Part shown: positions 14,432 to 27,717 of the stretch, piece after piece
How the letters are laid out: each line of letters opens with the position of its first letter
How positions within the stretch are numbered: position 1 is the stretch's first letter
Source: Saccoglossus kowalevskii
Lineage: Eukaryota; Hemichordata; Enteropneusta; Harrimaniidae
Direction of reading: 5' to 3'
Assembly: GCF_000003605.2 (NCBI RefSeq)
Contig: NW_003121417.1
Location: 216,198-280,197, forward strand
Length of the DNA: 64,000 bases
Made by a program: the position numbers and the translations under genes
The notes under the pieces: generated by a model
Databases searched by the model: none
What the model saw: only the letters and a program-made list of their open reading frames with translations
What the model was told of the DNA's origin: nothing

Positions 14432-14596
14432 GTTAAAGCGGGGGAGTCACCAGCGCGTGCGTCAGATGGCCATAGCGTGTCACTGTTTACAAACAAATTT
14501 CTGCTCGTGAGCCTTTGCGTTTTTAGCATGTGTTGTTATCGTCGTTGTGGACTCAATTCCCGCGCGTGCGCAGGTGGCGACCCTCCCGTTTTATAA
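14432..14596. mobile_element. MITE copy 1, imperfect terminal inverted repeats
   Basis: The left end (ttaaagcgggggagtc) is the inverted counterpart of the right end (gaccctcccgttttataa). The inverted match continues inward through the GCGCGTGCG blocks. The same element recurs at 53113-53277 with matching interior phrases (gtcagatggccatagcg, ctttgcgtttttag, gtgttgttatcgtcg). It is about 165 bp, with no coding capacity. I could not define a target-site duplication. Confidence 0.75.
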
Positions 14597-17022
14597 TAAA
14601 ACGGCCGCACATTGACTAGTTTGAAAAAAATACAAATACTGAATCCCTGGTTTTACAAACAACATGTAATATATAAGTACACGCTTGTAAGCCACGTATT
14701 CATGGTTCAGCACGAACCATCAGCACAGTTTGGATCGCCTACGGGACAATTCTGCTTACCAACAGTGACAACATGCTACTTCGAAGAACACTTAACGCGG
14801 GATTCGAACTCCACAACAGTATCATCAACCTTTGAAAAAAAAATCCTGATCTGATGATTATTAAAATTTCACAGTATGTTCATGAATATTTTAGAAACAC
14901 TTATATCTCGTCGTACATGTACCATATATGCAAAACATGAGCCGAAATTCGTATGTAAAGTTTCGATCACGATTTCACAAAATAAAAGTTTACAGATTGA
15001 TTATGAAAAAAAAACCTACAATATAAAAGTACATACAATCGAAAACTACCTAATCCATCCAAGTGTTCTGTGCAGAAAACCAATTAGTATACGATCGATG
15101 CCCCAGTAGTCGAACTGAGCGTCGCCATTTCAACAGTTTTATTACGTCTTGCCTAATACGGTTAATGACCTTCGCACTCGACCAAGGCTGATAATTTTAG
15201 TGTTTTAATATTTGTTTATGTAGTATGTGTTTTTTTTCCTTAAAACTAATGATTGTAGGTTTCTATAAATACATACTTGGCTATGGTATATTATTCCATC
15301 AACCTAATATTATAATATTTTATTAGACATTCTTATATTTTACACCGAGTCAACATGAAGTTATTGCATAATTTATGTTACAGTACGCATATTTGCGAAT
15401 TTGTTTTAAAAATTTAAACCCTTACTGTAATGGCCTCAGCTGTGTGGAGTATGAGAGAGAAAAAATACACCATGATGACAAAACACAAAATTTAGTATGA
15501 GAGAGTGTCCTGTACTAAAATATGATCATAACGTATTCACTTTAATTGCTGAGAAAGCAATGTCACAATTAGAGCCATTTGCACTATTTTTCACCTAGGT
15601 GTTATTTCAACATGATTGAACGTATATTTAGCTATTGTAACAGATGATTAACAATACACGCGTTATCTATCTTTGTCCCAATATCAATAGTATAATCCCA
15701 GAAATTTCTTGTATGTTTAGATAAACTTTTTGCAGTATTTATATATAAAGCTCCTGGTGAGAGAGGTACTTGTATCTTACGAAAGAGTGCTGTCGAGTTT
15801 CAATATTTATGTAGTTGTGTATTCATATATAAATATATTCTATTTTATTTTCTCGGCGTGTGTGAATCACTATAATATATGACCATTGAAAGTCATCAAA
15901 ATCAATATTTTGAACACTATTGAATTTAAGTTAAATGAATTACTCTGATGATAATAAAATGCATAGAATTAAAGTTACTGCATATTTTCATGACGATCTC
16001 TCAAGCAATCAAACACTTTTTGAGAACAATACAATCACCTCAAAACCGTCACTGATATAAAATTATATTAAATCATATTGATTCGTACAATAAGGATAAA
16101 CAAAACGTCAGGCTGAGTAGTTTTCAAAACCTTGAGTTCACTCACGTTTATATGCCTATCGAAAATAGTGATTGACACACGACGAGATAAAAATAAAATA
16201 TACAATCATTTAGGTGTGGTCACAAACTTCCAGAACGTCTATAGCAAAACAAGTGTGCCTAAACATGCAAATGATTAATTAAAGTTCAATGGATCTCTTA
16301 AATTTCCACGTAACATTAATGATATAAAATCCCTCCTCCTCAGTTATATAACGCCTTATGTACGATATCTGATACAAGTATCTTTTTCACAAACCGTTAT
16401 AATATTATAGTGAAACGTGCAAGAAAAGTGTTGTAATAGTTCTTCGCTTTCAAAATGCACACAGACTTGCCACATCGATGTGAATAACGATTTGCTCAAT
16501 CCAGACTTACAATGCTAGTCATAACATATTCTGAAGCTTGATCCACAATTATAATGGAACATATCCAACCAATGGAATCAGATGTAGGTTTATAATTTGC
16601 TGTCTTTCAGCTGCTTAATCAAACGTGATAGGAGCTTCAAAGATCGTATTCAAACATGATCACAACAAATTACACTACTTAGATAAACACGGAAAGGAAA
16701 GTGCGAAGAATCGTTAATGGGATGACCTTATACCCCAACACATTTCTCATGAGACGTCTCTGATATACAAAGTTTATCTTACCAAAAATAATAAAGATGT
16801 TGTTGAAGGTGTAAAAAATACATTTTAATAAAAGTCTTTTTATAATAATAATAGTACTGTATATTATCAGAAATTATCATGTATTATTTTCGTGCAGACA
16901 TTATTTGTATATTCTGCACTATGTGTCATAAACTTATCTGTGTATCTGCTCGATGGTATGCGTTCTTTTACTATTATTTGTATTCTGTTATTTAGAATGA
17001 GTATATTTACTTGCATGTATTT
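14597..17022. other. AT-rich non-coding DNA
   Basis: No supported gene. A short palindrome (ATGGTTC, five bases, GAACCAT) lies near 14702. A GTTCGAATCC box on the minus strand near 14800 is isolated. Confidence 0.65.
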
Positions 17023-17184
17023 GGTACCTCGTGTCTATCAAACCAGATACGTCGTTCGATTGTAGATAAAACGTGTTTTCGGGCTGTCAAACATTCAGCG
17101 TACTGAATGATTGGAAGGTAACATGTAATATTAGACGTCTACCCCCAACATACATGGAAACGTGTACGTGTTACTGACGTGTTT
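17023..17184 (+). repeat. Left arm of the 162-bp inverted repeat
   Basis: Begins GGTACCTCGTG and ends ACTGACGTGTTT. It matches the reverse complement of 18533-18694. Confidence 0.9.
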
Positions 17185-18532
17185 ATTTATTCAGTGCAAC
17201 TATGCACCAACAATTGGTGAAATGTGTTAACTTTGACAGTACCTAATTTTGTTGAATTCGAAATTGGTAGATATAAGCACAATGTGCTGTTAATTACATG
17301 TAATGTTACCGTGACGGTCCAACATTTGAAATAAATACTACGACTTACGTTTTTAAGATTGAAATTACAACACATCTAATTATAGAAAGTTATCAGTCAA
17401 TCAATGAATTGCGATGGCTTATACAGTCCAGAAGTATTTGTCTTTATTCGTGTATCGATATTTATCTTTTTTAAGATTAAAACAATACATATGTATATAG
17501 GCTAGTACACCTTTAAACGTCTTAATATAGATATTATTTTTTATTTATATTTGAGTTATTGCAAGAACAACATCAATCAGCATGAGAAACATTTAACTGA
17601 GAGAAATCGCAAACAAACAGACAAATGCAAACATAATAGCCTAGGCTCTGTTGGGTGTAAATATCGGATTCCATTGAAACGAATAAACGGTATGTTTTCA
17701 AATAAGTTTTCAAAGGTGTAAATGATTAACTATCCTAATATCAATAAAGAATTACTCAGTAAAAGATCCTGACATTTAATATTAGTTGACCTTCTGCCAT
17801 GCAATTTACGATTGCTTTAAAATCGCGATGGTTTGCCATTTATTTATATGGAATTCGTAACGTTATGAATACACAAATCAGCTCAATTATTTTATTGTGC
17901 GACCCTGGATCTAATCGACAGTTATTCGAGAAAAATCGTAACAGCTGCGCCAAATAGCTGTGTACATATAACTAATGGAATTCATACTCGTGTTCATTAA
18001 CCCGGGTGAGCTTAAATTTTATTATTTAACAAATAATTCCCGAATACATAACTCTGGTCGTATCGATCGACATACAGAGGAGGTTGGTGCAATCACGTTT
18101 TCCCTTCGTGCTGGTTTTGCGGTATGCTTAAGATTGCCATATCATTTTACAGCTCAAACACCATCTCGTGATGGGGCGCTGTTTTTTTGTTTGAGATAAT
18201 AAAAAGATAGTGTTATATTTTGACGCTAGGTGAATACGAGATAAATTTGAATCTTCAACTCTCAAGCAAAAACAAATGAACAACAGATAATTACTAAGAA
18301 TACATACTGATAGTATTGCAGCACGTGTGGGCGTGTCAAGAATCTTATTCAAGTGACTATAAAAAGAATTAACGTTGAATCTACCATAACGTCTAAAAGA
18401 TTGTGAAGGTTGTTTGGCGCAGAAGAGAAAATTACATTTGTGTGAGGTTTCAGTGCAGGGCGTAATCGGAAGAACGTAAGCAACACATTTTATACGTCAT
18501 TAATCATTTCAAAAAACGTCAATAACATTTTC

Positions 18533-18694
18533 AAACGCGTCAGTGACACGTGCACCTTTCCGTGTATGTTGGGGGTAGACGTATAATAGTACATGTTACC
18601 TTCCAATCATGCAGTACGCTGAATGTCTGACAGTCCGAAGGCACGTTTTATCTACAATAGAATGACATATCTGGTTTGATGAACACGAGGTACC
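18533..18694 (-). repeat. Right arm of the 162-bp inverted repeat
   Basis: Reverse complement of 17023-17184 without gaps. Confidence 0.9.
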
Positions 18695-19277
18695 CGATAT
18701 GTCGTAAAACTCTGGTTCTTACCCTCTTATATCACAGAAGCTATATTTACATACAATTAGTGGGCAATTTCATTGTGACCTATAAATGGGATTACTAAGG
18801 TTGATCGACAATTGTTACTTACATATTGTGAGCAGATGTCATTACACTAATCGAATATTGACCGAAGCGAAAAAGTTAATGCAACTACATTGCGTTTAAA
18901 TGAGGGATATGGTTGTGTAAGTGTATTGATATTGGTTGATCAATGGGTGAAATGGATTGCATTTTGTACAAGAGTTGGTGATCAAATTATATAACAGATG
19001 TCGTGGGTTTATCAATTGCACTAGGCTTCCAGATAGATTGACATCCTATTCGTTTCCTTTGATGGATAAGCTTATATATCATTGATAGACATTATACTAT
19101 AAATATATATCCTGGATTATTGTGTTATGTTTTACTAATCGCGATCATTTCCCACATGCGTGTGTTTCATAAAATATTGATACTGTGCATATGTCCTCAG
19201 CTACTTGAAGGTAATATTATTATCATGATAAATACGTCTTATTTCGTAGAAATTCGTATCAATTATATTGGCAGCTT

Positions 19278-19281
19278 TATA

Positions 19282-19355
<74 letters not shown>
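19278..19355. repeat. (TA)n microsatellite
   Basis: About 78 bp of AT dinucleotides with two short interruptions. Confidence 0.95.
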
Positions 19356-19358
<3 letters not shown>

Positions 19359-19468
19359 TCGTTTTTGCATGACACAACATCGTACGTGTATTTAGTTTTG
19401 TGTTGTCAGTATGATCTTTTTACTGAGCAGACCAATATGCTATTCAACAAGTCATTGAAAATGACACA

Positions 19469-20391
19469 GTCCCCGTAAAATTTTTGAAAGTTCTCTTTGT
19501 GCTTGTCATATTAAAGTGGAGGGGTTGTCGCGAGCGTGTCCATGAAACTTGAGTTCCAAGTGGCGTATACAACAGATTGTTTATTTACATCAAAACACGT
19601 GTTCCGTGTAGCAGTAATATGGCCAAAAATAAAAGCAGCCGTTATTCGGCCACCTTTGATCTGATTATGAAACACACTGGTATGTATGATGTATGTGCCG
19701 AATACGAATGAAAATGGTACATAAACTGTGGAAATATAGTAGTAAGGCCAAACAGTCAGATGGCTGTCAATCTGCCATCCTTGAGCAGATTTTGAAACAA
19801 GTTGTCATGGACATGCATCCTAACATGTATAAAGTACATGTATGTGCCAAATTTGAATGAAAACTGACAGAGCACGTCCAAGATACCACATAAAAAAAAA
19901 GATGACTGCCAGTCAATGGTCATCTTTGATCCACTTGCGAAATAAATTGTCATGGACATGGATTCTAACATGTATAATCTATGTACTAAATTTGAATGAA
20001 AAGTGACAAAGCATGTCAAAATATGACATTTTCAAAATCAAGATGGCTGCCAGTCGGACATCTTTGATCCAATTGTGAAATAAATTGTCATGGACATGTA
20101 TCCTAACATGTATAATCTATGTACAAACTTTGAATGAAAACTGACAAAGCATGTCCAAAATACAACATTTTCTAAAAACAAGATGACTGCCAGTCGGCCA
20201 TTTTGAATCGAATTGCTAAACCACTGCATGTCCATATGTCCAACATCAAGTACTAGGCACATGCAAAGAATGAACGGAATCAGTCCAAGGAATTCTGAGA
20301 TATGACTCCGAACGGACGCACGGACGCACAGACGCACGGACGGAGACCGAATTATAAGTCCCCGTTATCGGACTTCGTCCGAACGGGGACT
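19469..20391 (+). mobile_element. HINE/Helentron-like element, second family
   Basis: The left terminus AGTCCCCGT (19469-19477) is repeated by the outer arm of the right-end hairpin (AGTCCCCGTT at 20357, AACGGGGACT at 20382-20391). In between is a tandem array whose equivalent points fall at 19706, 19855, 19994, 20132 and 20268, giving units of about 136-149 bp with phrases 'gctgccagtcgg' and 'tttgaatgaaaa'. A GGACGCAC-type microsatellite (about 20313-20346) separates array and hairpin. The unit text is unrelated to the family at 1-903, but the architecture is the same. The end reads ACTAAT, compatible with a CTRR-type Helitron end. No coding capacity. Confidence 0.65.
20357..20391. repeat. 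Terminal hairpin of second HINE-like family
   Basis: A 10-bp outer stem (AGTCCCCGTT/AACGGGGACT), a two-base bulge, a 5-bp inner stem (CGGAC/GTCCG) and a TTC loop. The loop and two-stem design match the hairpin of the unrelated family at 873-903. Confidence 0.9.
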
Positions 20392-21343
20392 AATAAAATA
20401 ATACATTGTTGTATTGTGCTCCAGGGCGTAATTTTCAATATATCAAACCAAGTGAATGGACGACGTCGATGAGAACGAGAGTTAGACTTTCCCCAAGGTT
20501 ATTTATTCAGGAAGAAAATGGTTCATTTTTGCGTCATTATTCCCTAATGATTCAAGATATGTTAAATATATCTCTTTTGACGACAAATATATCCATGTGT
20601 GGCGTGTGAATTAAGTTATTATTGCTGTAGTTCAATTACCTAGTTAAATAGCCCAATAATGAATTTAACTCGCGTTAAATAAAATACCAGCACTAATTAG
20701 CTGCTAATTATGATTGTCGCTAATTGCCTGACCTTTCAATTTGCATACATTTTTTCACTGACAATTATTTTACAAGATTAATGATAGGAGTTTTACTTTC
20801 AATATGTCATAGCATGGGGGTTGAGCTGGTCAGTACGGTTGCCCGATCAACACTCAGTTCAACTCCACTTCAGTGGGTTGACCAGAGATGTATATACGGT
20901 GAGAGAAAGTGAACAAGTTATAAGGGTTATGACCTAATTTCCTTATGTAAATTGGTTCCTAAAGTTTGTTATGACGTTTGAACCTGTATCCGGCCACGTG
21001 CATGTTATACAAGAGGAAGGATTATACTGCCCTCTACAGTTGTATGTATGTAGATATGTTTAGAATTGATCGGGATCGGTACATTGTTCTTCTGTAAATA
21101 ATTGAATATCCGAGAGAATCGCTTTCTTTGTGTTTAAATCGGCATTACTGACACATATCCAAACGTAGACATGACACACGCATTTTGAACTCTCAACTCG
21201 GCAAAAACGTTTCGCCTCCGAAAAAAAGACACAATTCCCCATTACGCCACGTCACAATGTCCCAAACAACCGCGCAGTGAATGCGCTCATTGACTAGTTG
21301 GACATGCGCAATTCGAATCTCCGACGTCTCAGCTCACACATAC
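20392..21343. other. AT-rich non-coding DNA
   Basis: No gene supported. Three TAAT/ATTA homeodomain-type cores are crowded at about 20692-20722. Confidence 0.6.
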
Positions 21344-21725
21344 TTGTATTGCAATATGTTCCGAGGACTTCATTGGATTAACTTTTAATATAGTTGAATT
21401 AACTTTTAATATAGTTGCGATATGAACTCGATTAAAACGCGTTCCTATATAGGGTTGCGTTTTAATTGGAGTTTAATTAAACTCAATTACAATGCAATAC
21501 AATGGAGAATTGCATTTTAATTAAGTTTAATTAAACNNNNNNNNNNNNNNNNNNNNNNNNNNNNNNNNNNNNNNNNNNNNNNNNNNACTAAACCTAAGCT
21601 ACGCAAAACGTATTAATAATCGAATTAACTATTAATATAAATTATGTTTTCCGAGGACTATGAAAAAGGTCCTCGGAAGTAGGTATATATCTGTATTTTT
21701 GTCCTCGCAACATATAGCAATCCAA
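21344..21725. mobile_element. Inverted-repeat element interrupted by assembly gap
   Basis: The left end (ttgtattgcaatatgttc at 21344) is the inverted counterpart of the right end (21701-21725) over about 25 bp with few mismatches. Both ends include the block CCGAGGAC, which recurs as a third inverted pair at about 21649-21680. The interior is rich in TTTAATTAAA-type self-complementary text. About 330 bases are visible plus the gap. MITE-like; no coding capacity. Confidence 0.55.
21537..21586. other. Assembly gap (50 N)
   Basis: Exactly 50 N. It sits inside highly self-complementary AT-rich DNA, which may be why the assembly broke here. The true length is unknown if 50 is a placeholder. Confidence 0.99.
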
Positions 21726-21742
21726 ACACACCAAAGTTCAGA

Positions 21743-21763
21743 TGTGTGTGTGTGGGGGGGGGG
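21743..21763. repeat. (TG)n-(G)n simple repeat
   Basis: A short TG run followed by about ten G. Confidence 0.85.
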
Positions 21764-24700
21764 ATTTCCATTGGTGTGGTAGTTTTTGCATTCGTCACTG
21801 GCAACATGAAGATTAAATGGGCAGACAACGCATTCAGCGTTTTAAAGTGTACCTTTTACCTTATAAGTTTTAATATATGTAGATTAATAATAATTAGTGA
21901 CGTTTAGCAACATGGAACACGATTGTTTGTTGGTTGAACAAAGAGATTAAACACTGAATGAACATATTCTGAAACACAATCTATGTGGGTTGCTGTCCAA
22001 CTCTATGGGCTGTGCACATGGTGCTATGAATCGCGTTAGGATAGAGTATTATTGAATGTATTATTATTGTTGATGAACATATACTTACCAAGGATCTCCT
22101 GAATCGAGCTGTGCTAATGCGACCGTTAAATATATGGTGGTCCATCGCCACACTTGGACAACGTAGAGACACACGTTGGTTTCATATTAACTAGGCCAGT
22201 GAAAGAAGAACGGAATTTACTATTTAGACTGTTTGGCTGACGTGTGAATTTTGGAGTCACCCGGGCCACCCATCATTCAGTATCTAAATTGATTTTTGTG
22301 GATTCGATCTGTTCTTTAGTGATGTTGGCATAGATGTGGAATAAAGTTGTCTGGGTATTTTTCCGAGCGCTGTCTGTCCTACAATTATAATATCCATCTT
22401 CATTCCCAAACTTGTTTTTATAATAGAGAGGTAAATGTATATGCTTGTTATTGCTATCACCTGTTTCGGTCCTTGTACAATTTTTTAATGTATTATATCT
22501 ATATTTTTTCAAGATATTGTTAAATTTTCACCTCAAATTATCTTCTTATCATAGTTACAATAACACAAAAAATTTTCATCTGATATTTTTCAAACTGGAA
22601 TCTTACCAATTACTATAAAATATCCACCAGGTTCAATTTTAATGTGACTAGCATGTATAATTTTTTAAGTTATGCGTTAATATTTGTACAAACTAAAACA
22701 TTTGTCAGACATAGCAATATAAATAAGTACACACAACGAAGACATTTATACTGATAATCAAAGGAATGTTAGTAAAATGATCTTTACGATCTATTTTCAT
22801 TTTACCGCCAAAAAATGACAAGAGCTCTTCCCGTCAAATCATTTAATCACTTTTGATTAAATGTAAAATCGCTGTATTGTTTGAGAACGTTTTATACAAT
22901 TAATGTTATATCATTCTGTATTATTGTGATTAATAGTTGATAAACATGAATTTTAATTAATTGTTGGTCATAAATAATACCATTATTTACATTGTAATGA
23001 ATTACGTTCACTATTGACACTTCAGGATAACCAATGTATGCTTAGATGTATTGCTGCTCTAAAGAAAATTTATGCAATTTATGTTTTCTTATACTATAAG
23101 GTACGTTGATATTAATACGGTACATGTAGTATTAATTGAAAAACTTGAGACATCAATTAACCAAACCTAATAGTTCGTGTTCGTTTTTGGTTAGAATTTT
23201 ACCCATCATTTTCACGCAAAATACAAATATTTAAATGTTTTATATAAAAAGATATAAAAAATGTTTAAATATATCATTTATTATTTCAGGAGTTATATTC
23301 CCACTTTTTTCATGCAAGGAAATAATCCCAAGAGACAACGAGTGTATCGCAAGATGGTGCCCATCTTGAATTCTTATTTTATTTTAATTTATATCTTTTT
23401 TCTCAACGGGCAAGGTTGTAATAATTGTGCTATGTTTTTTTTCTCTCATTCATTTTTTAGAGTTATCGATTAGTACCACAGTGACATAAGTAACATACAC
23501 AAATATCGCACATTGAAATAATTAAATAAACTGTAACTGTGTCATAAAACTGTTGATGATGTATTGTACACAGTGGTAGTAAGAATTTGCACTCATTGAA
23601 AACGGAAGAAAATAATTTTGTTATTGAAGAGTGGGTAAAAGTAATGATTTTGAATGGTCTCTGTATTTTTAAAGTCTTGTGTATGATTCAAAATAAAAGC
23701 GCAATCACCCGTTACTAGTATATGTATAAAATAGTTCCTCGTCGACGACATCTTATTACCACACCAAGAAGAAAAGAGAGGCACAGTAGTTGTGAAAAAC
23801 TAGGGACATTTTGAAAGCAACGTGAAGCTACTTCTGGTTTGAACATACCCGCCATAGTTCGCAGAAATCACGAGTCTAGTTTGGGAAATGTACTAGGGAT
23901 GTCACTGACAGGTAATACACTACATGCACTCTGCGTTAAGACGTCAGTTTATGCAATCGTGGGGTCAGGTTAACCTAAATAAAGTCGAATTGAAAGTTCA
24001 ATGTTTGATTACTGGGTTACCTTCATTAAAATGAAAAGCCATATTTATATAGGGATGGGCATTAACTATTTGAATGCAAGCCGATGAATGCGTGTCGTGT
24101 AATCCAAACCGCTCGACAGATACATTAGTTGAAACACGATCCTTTCTAGTCATACAAGTTGGGGGATGGTGTATTACTTTTATAATTCTACGACGTTATT
24201 TGCGGGGCTTTACCACATACAAAACTACCTTGTTGTCGACTAAATAACAAACCTTTAGTGCTGTTCCGCGAGGTGCAATTACACGCTTTTTACCCTACTG
24301 CAAAAAAAAGGTGATCTTCACATATAACTAAGTTCTTGAGCGTATATATCTTTAATGTTTTTGAAGTATGTTCAAATCTAAAACGATAATGTTCTCGTAT
24401 CTTGGAGAACATTTATGTCTAGTGTGTGTGTGCGAGATACTAGAATGAAACCCACTCAAGAAGCAGTTGTTATTCAGTAAAAATTTTATCTTTTAATAGA
24501 TGTTCGCCAGTATTTCAATTACCCAACTACTATAATACTTTTTCCCCATGCAATAGGCAATTTTGCCCATATAGCTCTTACCGTGAGTGGAGACACTACG
24601 GTCGAGGAGCATTAGTTGCTACGAGAAGCCGACTTGTATAGGCGGGATTTTTTTCCCACATACTGTTACCCAGTGAAGTGTGGAAAACGATCTCCGAGAT

Positions 24701-26059
24701 TTTGTTTGTTGAATGTATCCAACAGAAGCACCCGTTATATACCGTTTTTTCCTGAAATATATATATATAGTGTTTGTGGTCAACACTAACGCACAAGCGT
24801 TCTATAATGAGGATGTGCATGTGGATTCCAAAGCGGGAGACAGCTCGACGAACAATTTATTATAATATTTTGAGTGCGTAGTAGTATACAATGTCATTGT
24901 TGAATATAGAGTTATTTGTTAAGAATGCCTTTGCACAATAAATTATGAAACTTGGCCAAAACAGTGATATTATGGTGTGCGTGTGTGCTACAATTGAAGA
25001 AACGCCTATATCCACGTATTTTAACCAACAATTATTATAATTATTTTGATTGCGACAGTGCGTACGTCCGAATATCATACTATTAACTATGTAACTATTT
25101 TACAACAGGCGTTGTACATGTGATCGCGCGTGTTTACGGTTTGGGCGCGCGGAGTTACCTGTTGGCAGGTCCAAGAAGAATAAAAAAATGCTTTTGATCG
25201 CTGTATATACACGTGCATGAGTTCCAGTCAACAAAACAGCTTACAGATAACGTTACAGAATATCGCGATATATAGTGTTTATTAGTGAACGAAATTCATT
25301 ATACATATTAATAGACATTTGCATGCTGGTTGAACGAGAATTTGATTGGCTCGTTCTTCGATAATTAGAAACCGTTACGTTAACGCAATGCTATAAATCA
25401 ATGTCGTGTTTTAAAAGGATAGTTTGACGTTGACCCTGATCCCCCCAAAACGCGATATATGTAGCAATGGTAATACAGATATCGCAATAAGCTCAAAAAT
25501 GGTTGCGTTGTAGTGTAATACGTATTAAACGCAGGATATGCTGGCGTATTTCTTGCTTAGGGCTTGATGCGACTCAGGAAACGACAAATGCAGCAGCGCG
25601 ACCGAGGAGCACTTCCTCCCCGTCCACTTAATACGAGACTTTCAAAATCGAAATCGAATCGAATCGAACAACAATACTACCTCGTTTGTAAATAGCATGG
25701 GTTCTTATTTTTACGTATAAGAATCTTGCAAAAAAGTATTCGTCTTTTTATGCCCACTTAAAAACAGTGAAATCCCGCGTTGTAAAGGAATAAGAGGTTT
25801 CCCAGTGTCTTAAGCTTGTTAGACAACTTTCAATCTCATAGAACATTTCCACATGTAATACACCAATACACTAATCGGTAACACAAATTAAAATCTGAAC
25901 ACGTAATGTGAGATGACGTATATTAATCTATGGAAACATTAAACAATCAATAAAGACGATACACTGCAAGCTGCTTCAATTGTATGGCGAGAACTGACCA
26001 TTGACCGTAACGTTGAAAAAATCTCTTTCAAAAAAAAAATCAAAGAAAGCTTAGAAAGA
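21764..26059. other. AT-rich non-coding DNA
   Basis: No gene, RNA or repeat structure I can support. The open frames (about 60-80 codons) are AT-driven. A small (AATCG)n run lies near 25650-25667. Confidence 0.65.
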
Positions 26060-27686
26060 ACTCCCGTGTGCTGAGAGTATTGAAGACACATTAAAAATTA
26101 ATTCAAAATTACTTGTACATGAGATATTGATGGAAAAGCTGAAAACTAATTATGTACATCAGGTAACTAATATGAACAGAACAGAACAAAAAAATTATGA
26201 ATTATTATGTTAATTAGAGAATTAATATAAACAAATTTTAACCCCAAATTAATCAGGCCTGTCTATTGTCCTAGAGCATTTATGTACCAAATTTTATTCA
26301 AATGTGATGATCAGTAAGTGAGATATCAGTGTTAATTAATTATGTTAATTAGGTGATTAATAAGCATAAATATTTACCAAAAACTAATTGGCTTTCTGCA
26401 TAGTTCTCTTTATAAATTTCATTAAAATCCAATTTGTGGTTCTTTATATATCAGTGGAACATTATGCAAATTAGGTAATTAATATCCAATTAAAACTAAT
26501 CAGGTCTCTGCATAATCCTAGAAGATCTATGTAGCAAGTCTCATTGAAATATGATTACTATATATCAAATCTGAAAATTAATTAATTATGCAAATTAGGT
26601 AATTAATATATACTGATATTACCCCAAAAACTATCAGGTGTGTGCAGTGTCCTATGACATCTATGTACCAAGTGTCATTGAAATGTGATGATTACTACTT
26701 GAAATATCAAAAGCTGAAAATTAATTAATTATGCAAATTAGGTAATTAATATGTACTCATATTACCTTAAAAACTATCAGGTCTGTGCAGTGTCCTATGA
26801 CATCTATGTACCAAATTTCATTGAAATGTGATGATTACTACTTGAAATATCAAAAGCTGAAAATTAATTAATTATGCTAATTAGGTAATTAATATGTACT
26901 CATATTACCTTAAAAACTATCAGGTCTGTGCAGTGTCCTATGACATCTATGTACCAAATTTCATTGAAATGTGATGATTACTACTTGAAATATCAAAAGC
27001 TGAAAATTAATTAATTATGCTAATTAGGTAATTAATATGTACTCATATTACCTTAAAAACTATCAGGTCTGTGCAGTGTCCTATGACATCTATGTACCAA
27101 ATTTCATTGAAATGTGACAATTACTACTTGAAATATCAAAAGCTGAAAATTAATTAATTAATTATGCTAATTCGGTAATTAATATCTACTGATATTACCC
27201 TAAAAACTATCAGGTTTGTGCAGTGTCCTATGACATCTATGTACCAAGTTTATTGAAATGTGATGATTAGTACTTGAGATATCAGTGGAAAAGCCGAAAA
27301 TTGATTAATCATTATGCAAATTAGGTAATTAATATTGCACAGATTTTTACCCCAAACAATTCAAATCTGCGCATTAGTTTGGAGCATCTGTGTGCCAAGT
27401 TTCATCAAAATCCAATGAGTGGTTCTTTAGATATCAGTGGAACAGTCATGGAACAGCTAAAAATCAGCTAATTATCATGCAAATTAGGTAATTAATATGT
27501 ATGGATTTTTACCAAAACCTAATCAAATCTGTGCATTGGCCCAGAGCATCTATATGCAATAAGTTTCATCAAAAACTGATGTATGGTTCTTGAGATATCA
27601 GTGGAACAGACGGACACACATACACACACACACATACAGACACACTAACTGCAAAGACTCCCTTTTTGTGCTTCGCACACGGGAGT
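26060..27686 (+). mobile_element. HINE/Helentron-like element, copy 2 (both ends present)
   Basis: The left terminus ACTCCCGTGTGC (26060-26071) matches exactly the complement of the right end (27675-27686). Inside is a tandem array. Four units of 143 bp are nearly identical (equivalent points 26641, 26784, 26927, 27070); the next point is at 27217 (147 bp), and then come units that match the 162-bp type of copy 1 (points 27366 and 27528). A CA-rich microsatellite (27607-27645) and the terminal hairpin (27656-27687) follow. No coding capacity. The near-identity of the central units points to recent local amplification. No clear target-site duplication, as expected for Helitron-class insertion. 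Confidence 0.75.
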
Positions 27687-27687
27687 C
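27656..27687. repeat. Terminal hairpin of HINE-like copy 2
   Basis: GACTCCC pairs with GGGAGTC, the inner stem GTGC with GCAC, loop TTC. Nearly identical to 873-903. Confidence 0.9.
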
Positions 27688-27717
27688 AAAAAGATCCCTT
27701 GTGCGGTAAAGGTTTAC

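Larger units (their letters stand above)
17023..18694. mobile_element. Element with 162-bp terminal inverted repeats
   Basis: The left arm 17023-17184 is the reverse complement of the right arm 18533-18694. Both are 162 bp and align without gaps, with 17 mismatches by my count (about 90% identity). Outer ends are GGTACCTCGTG and its complement. The 1348-bp interior has no frame above about 75 codons, so the unit is non-autonomous. The inner edge of the right arm is preceded by two relatives of its own inner motif (acgtcatt, acgtcaat). I see no target-site duplication, so a long-TIR or foldback DNA transposon is the likeliest reading and a secondary inverted duplication the alternative. Confidence 0.7.

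Noticed and set aside
14799-14811. GTTCGAATCC (minus strand), the B box of tRNA genes or tRNA-derived SINEs
   Set aside because: No A box at the right distance, no cloverleaf and no SINE tail.
19120-19356. 78-codon frame ending in Tyr/Ile repeats
   Set aside because: Its end is the TA microsatellite. The same applies to frames at 33375-33596 and 35135-35464.
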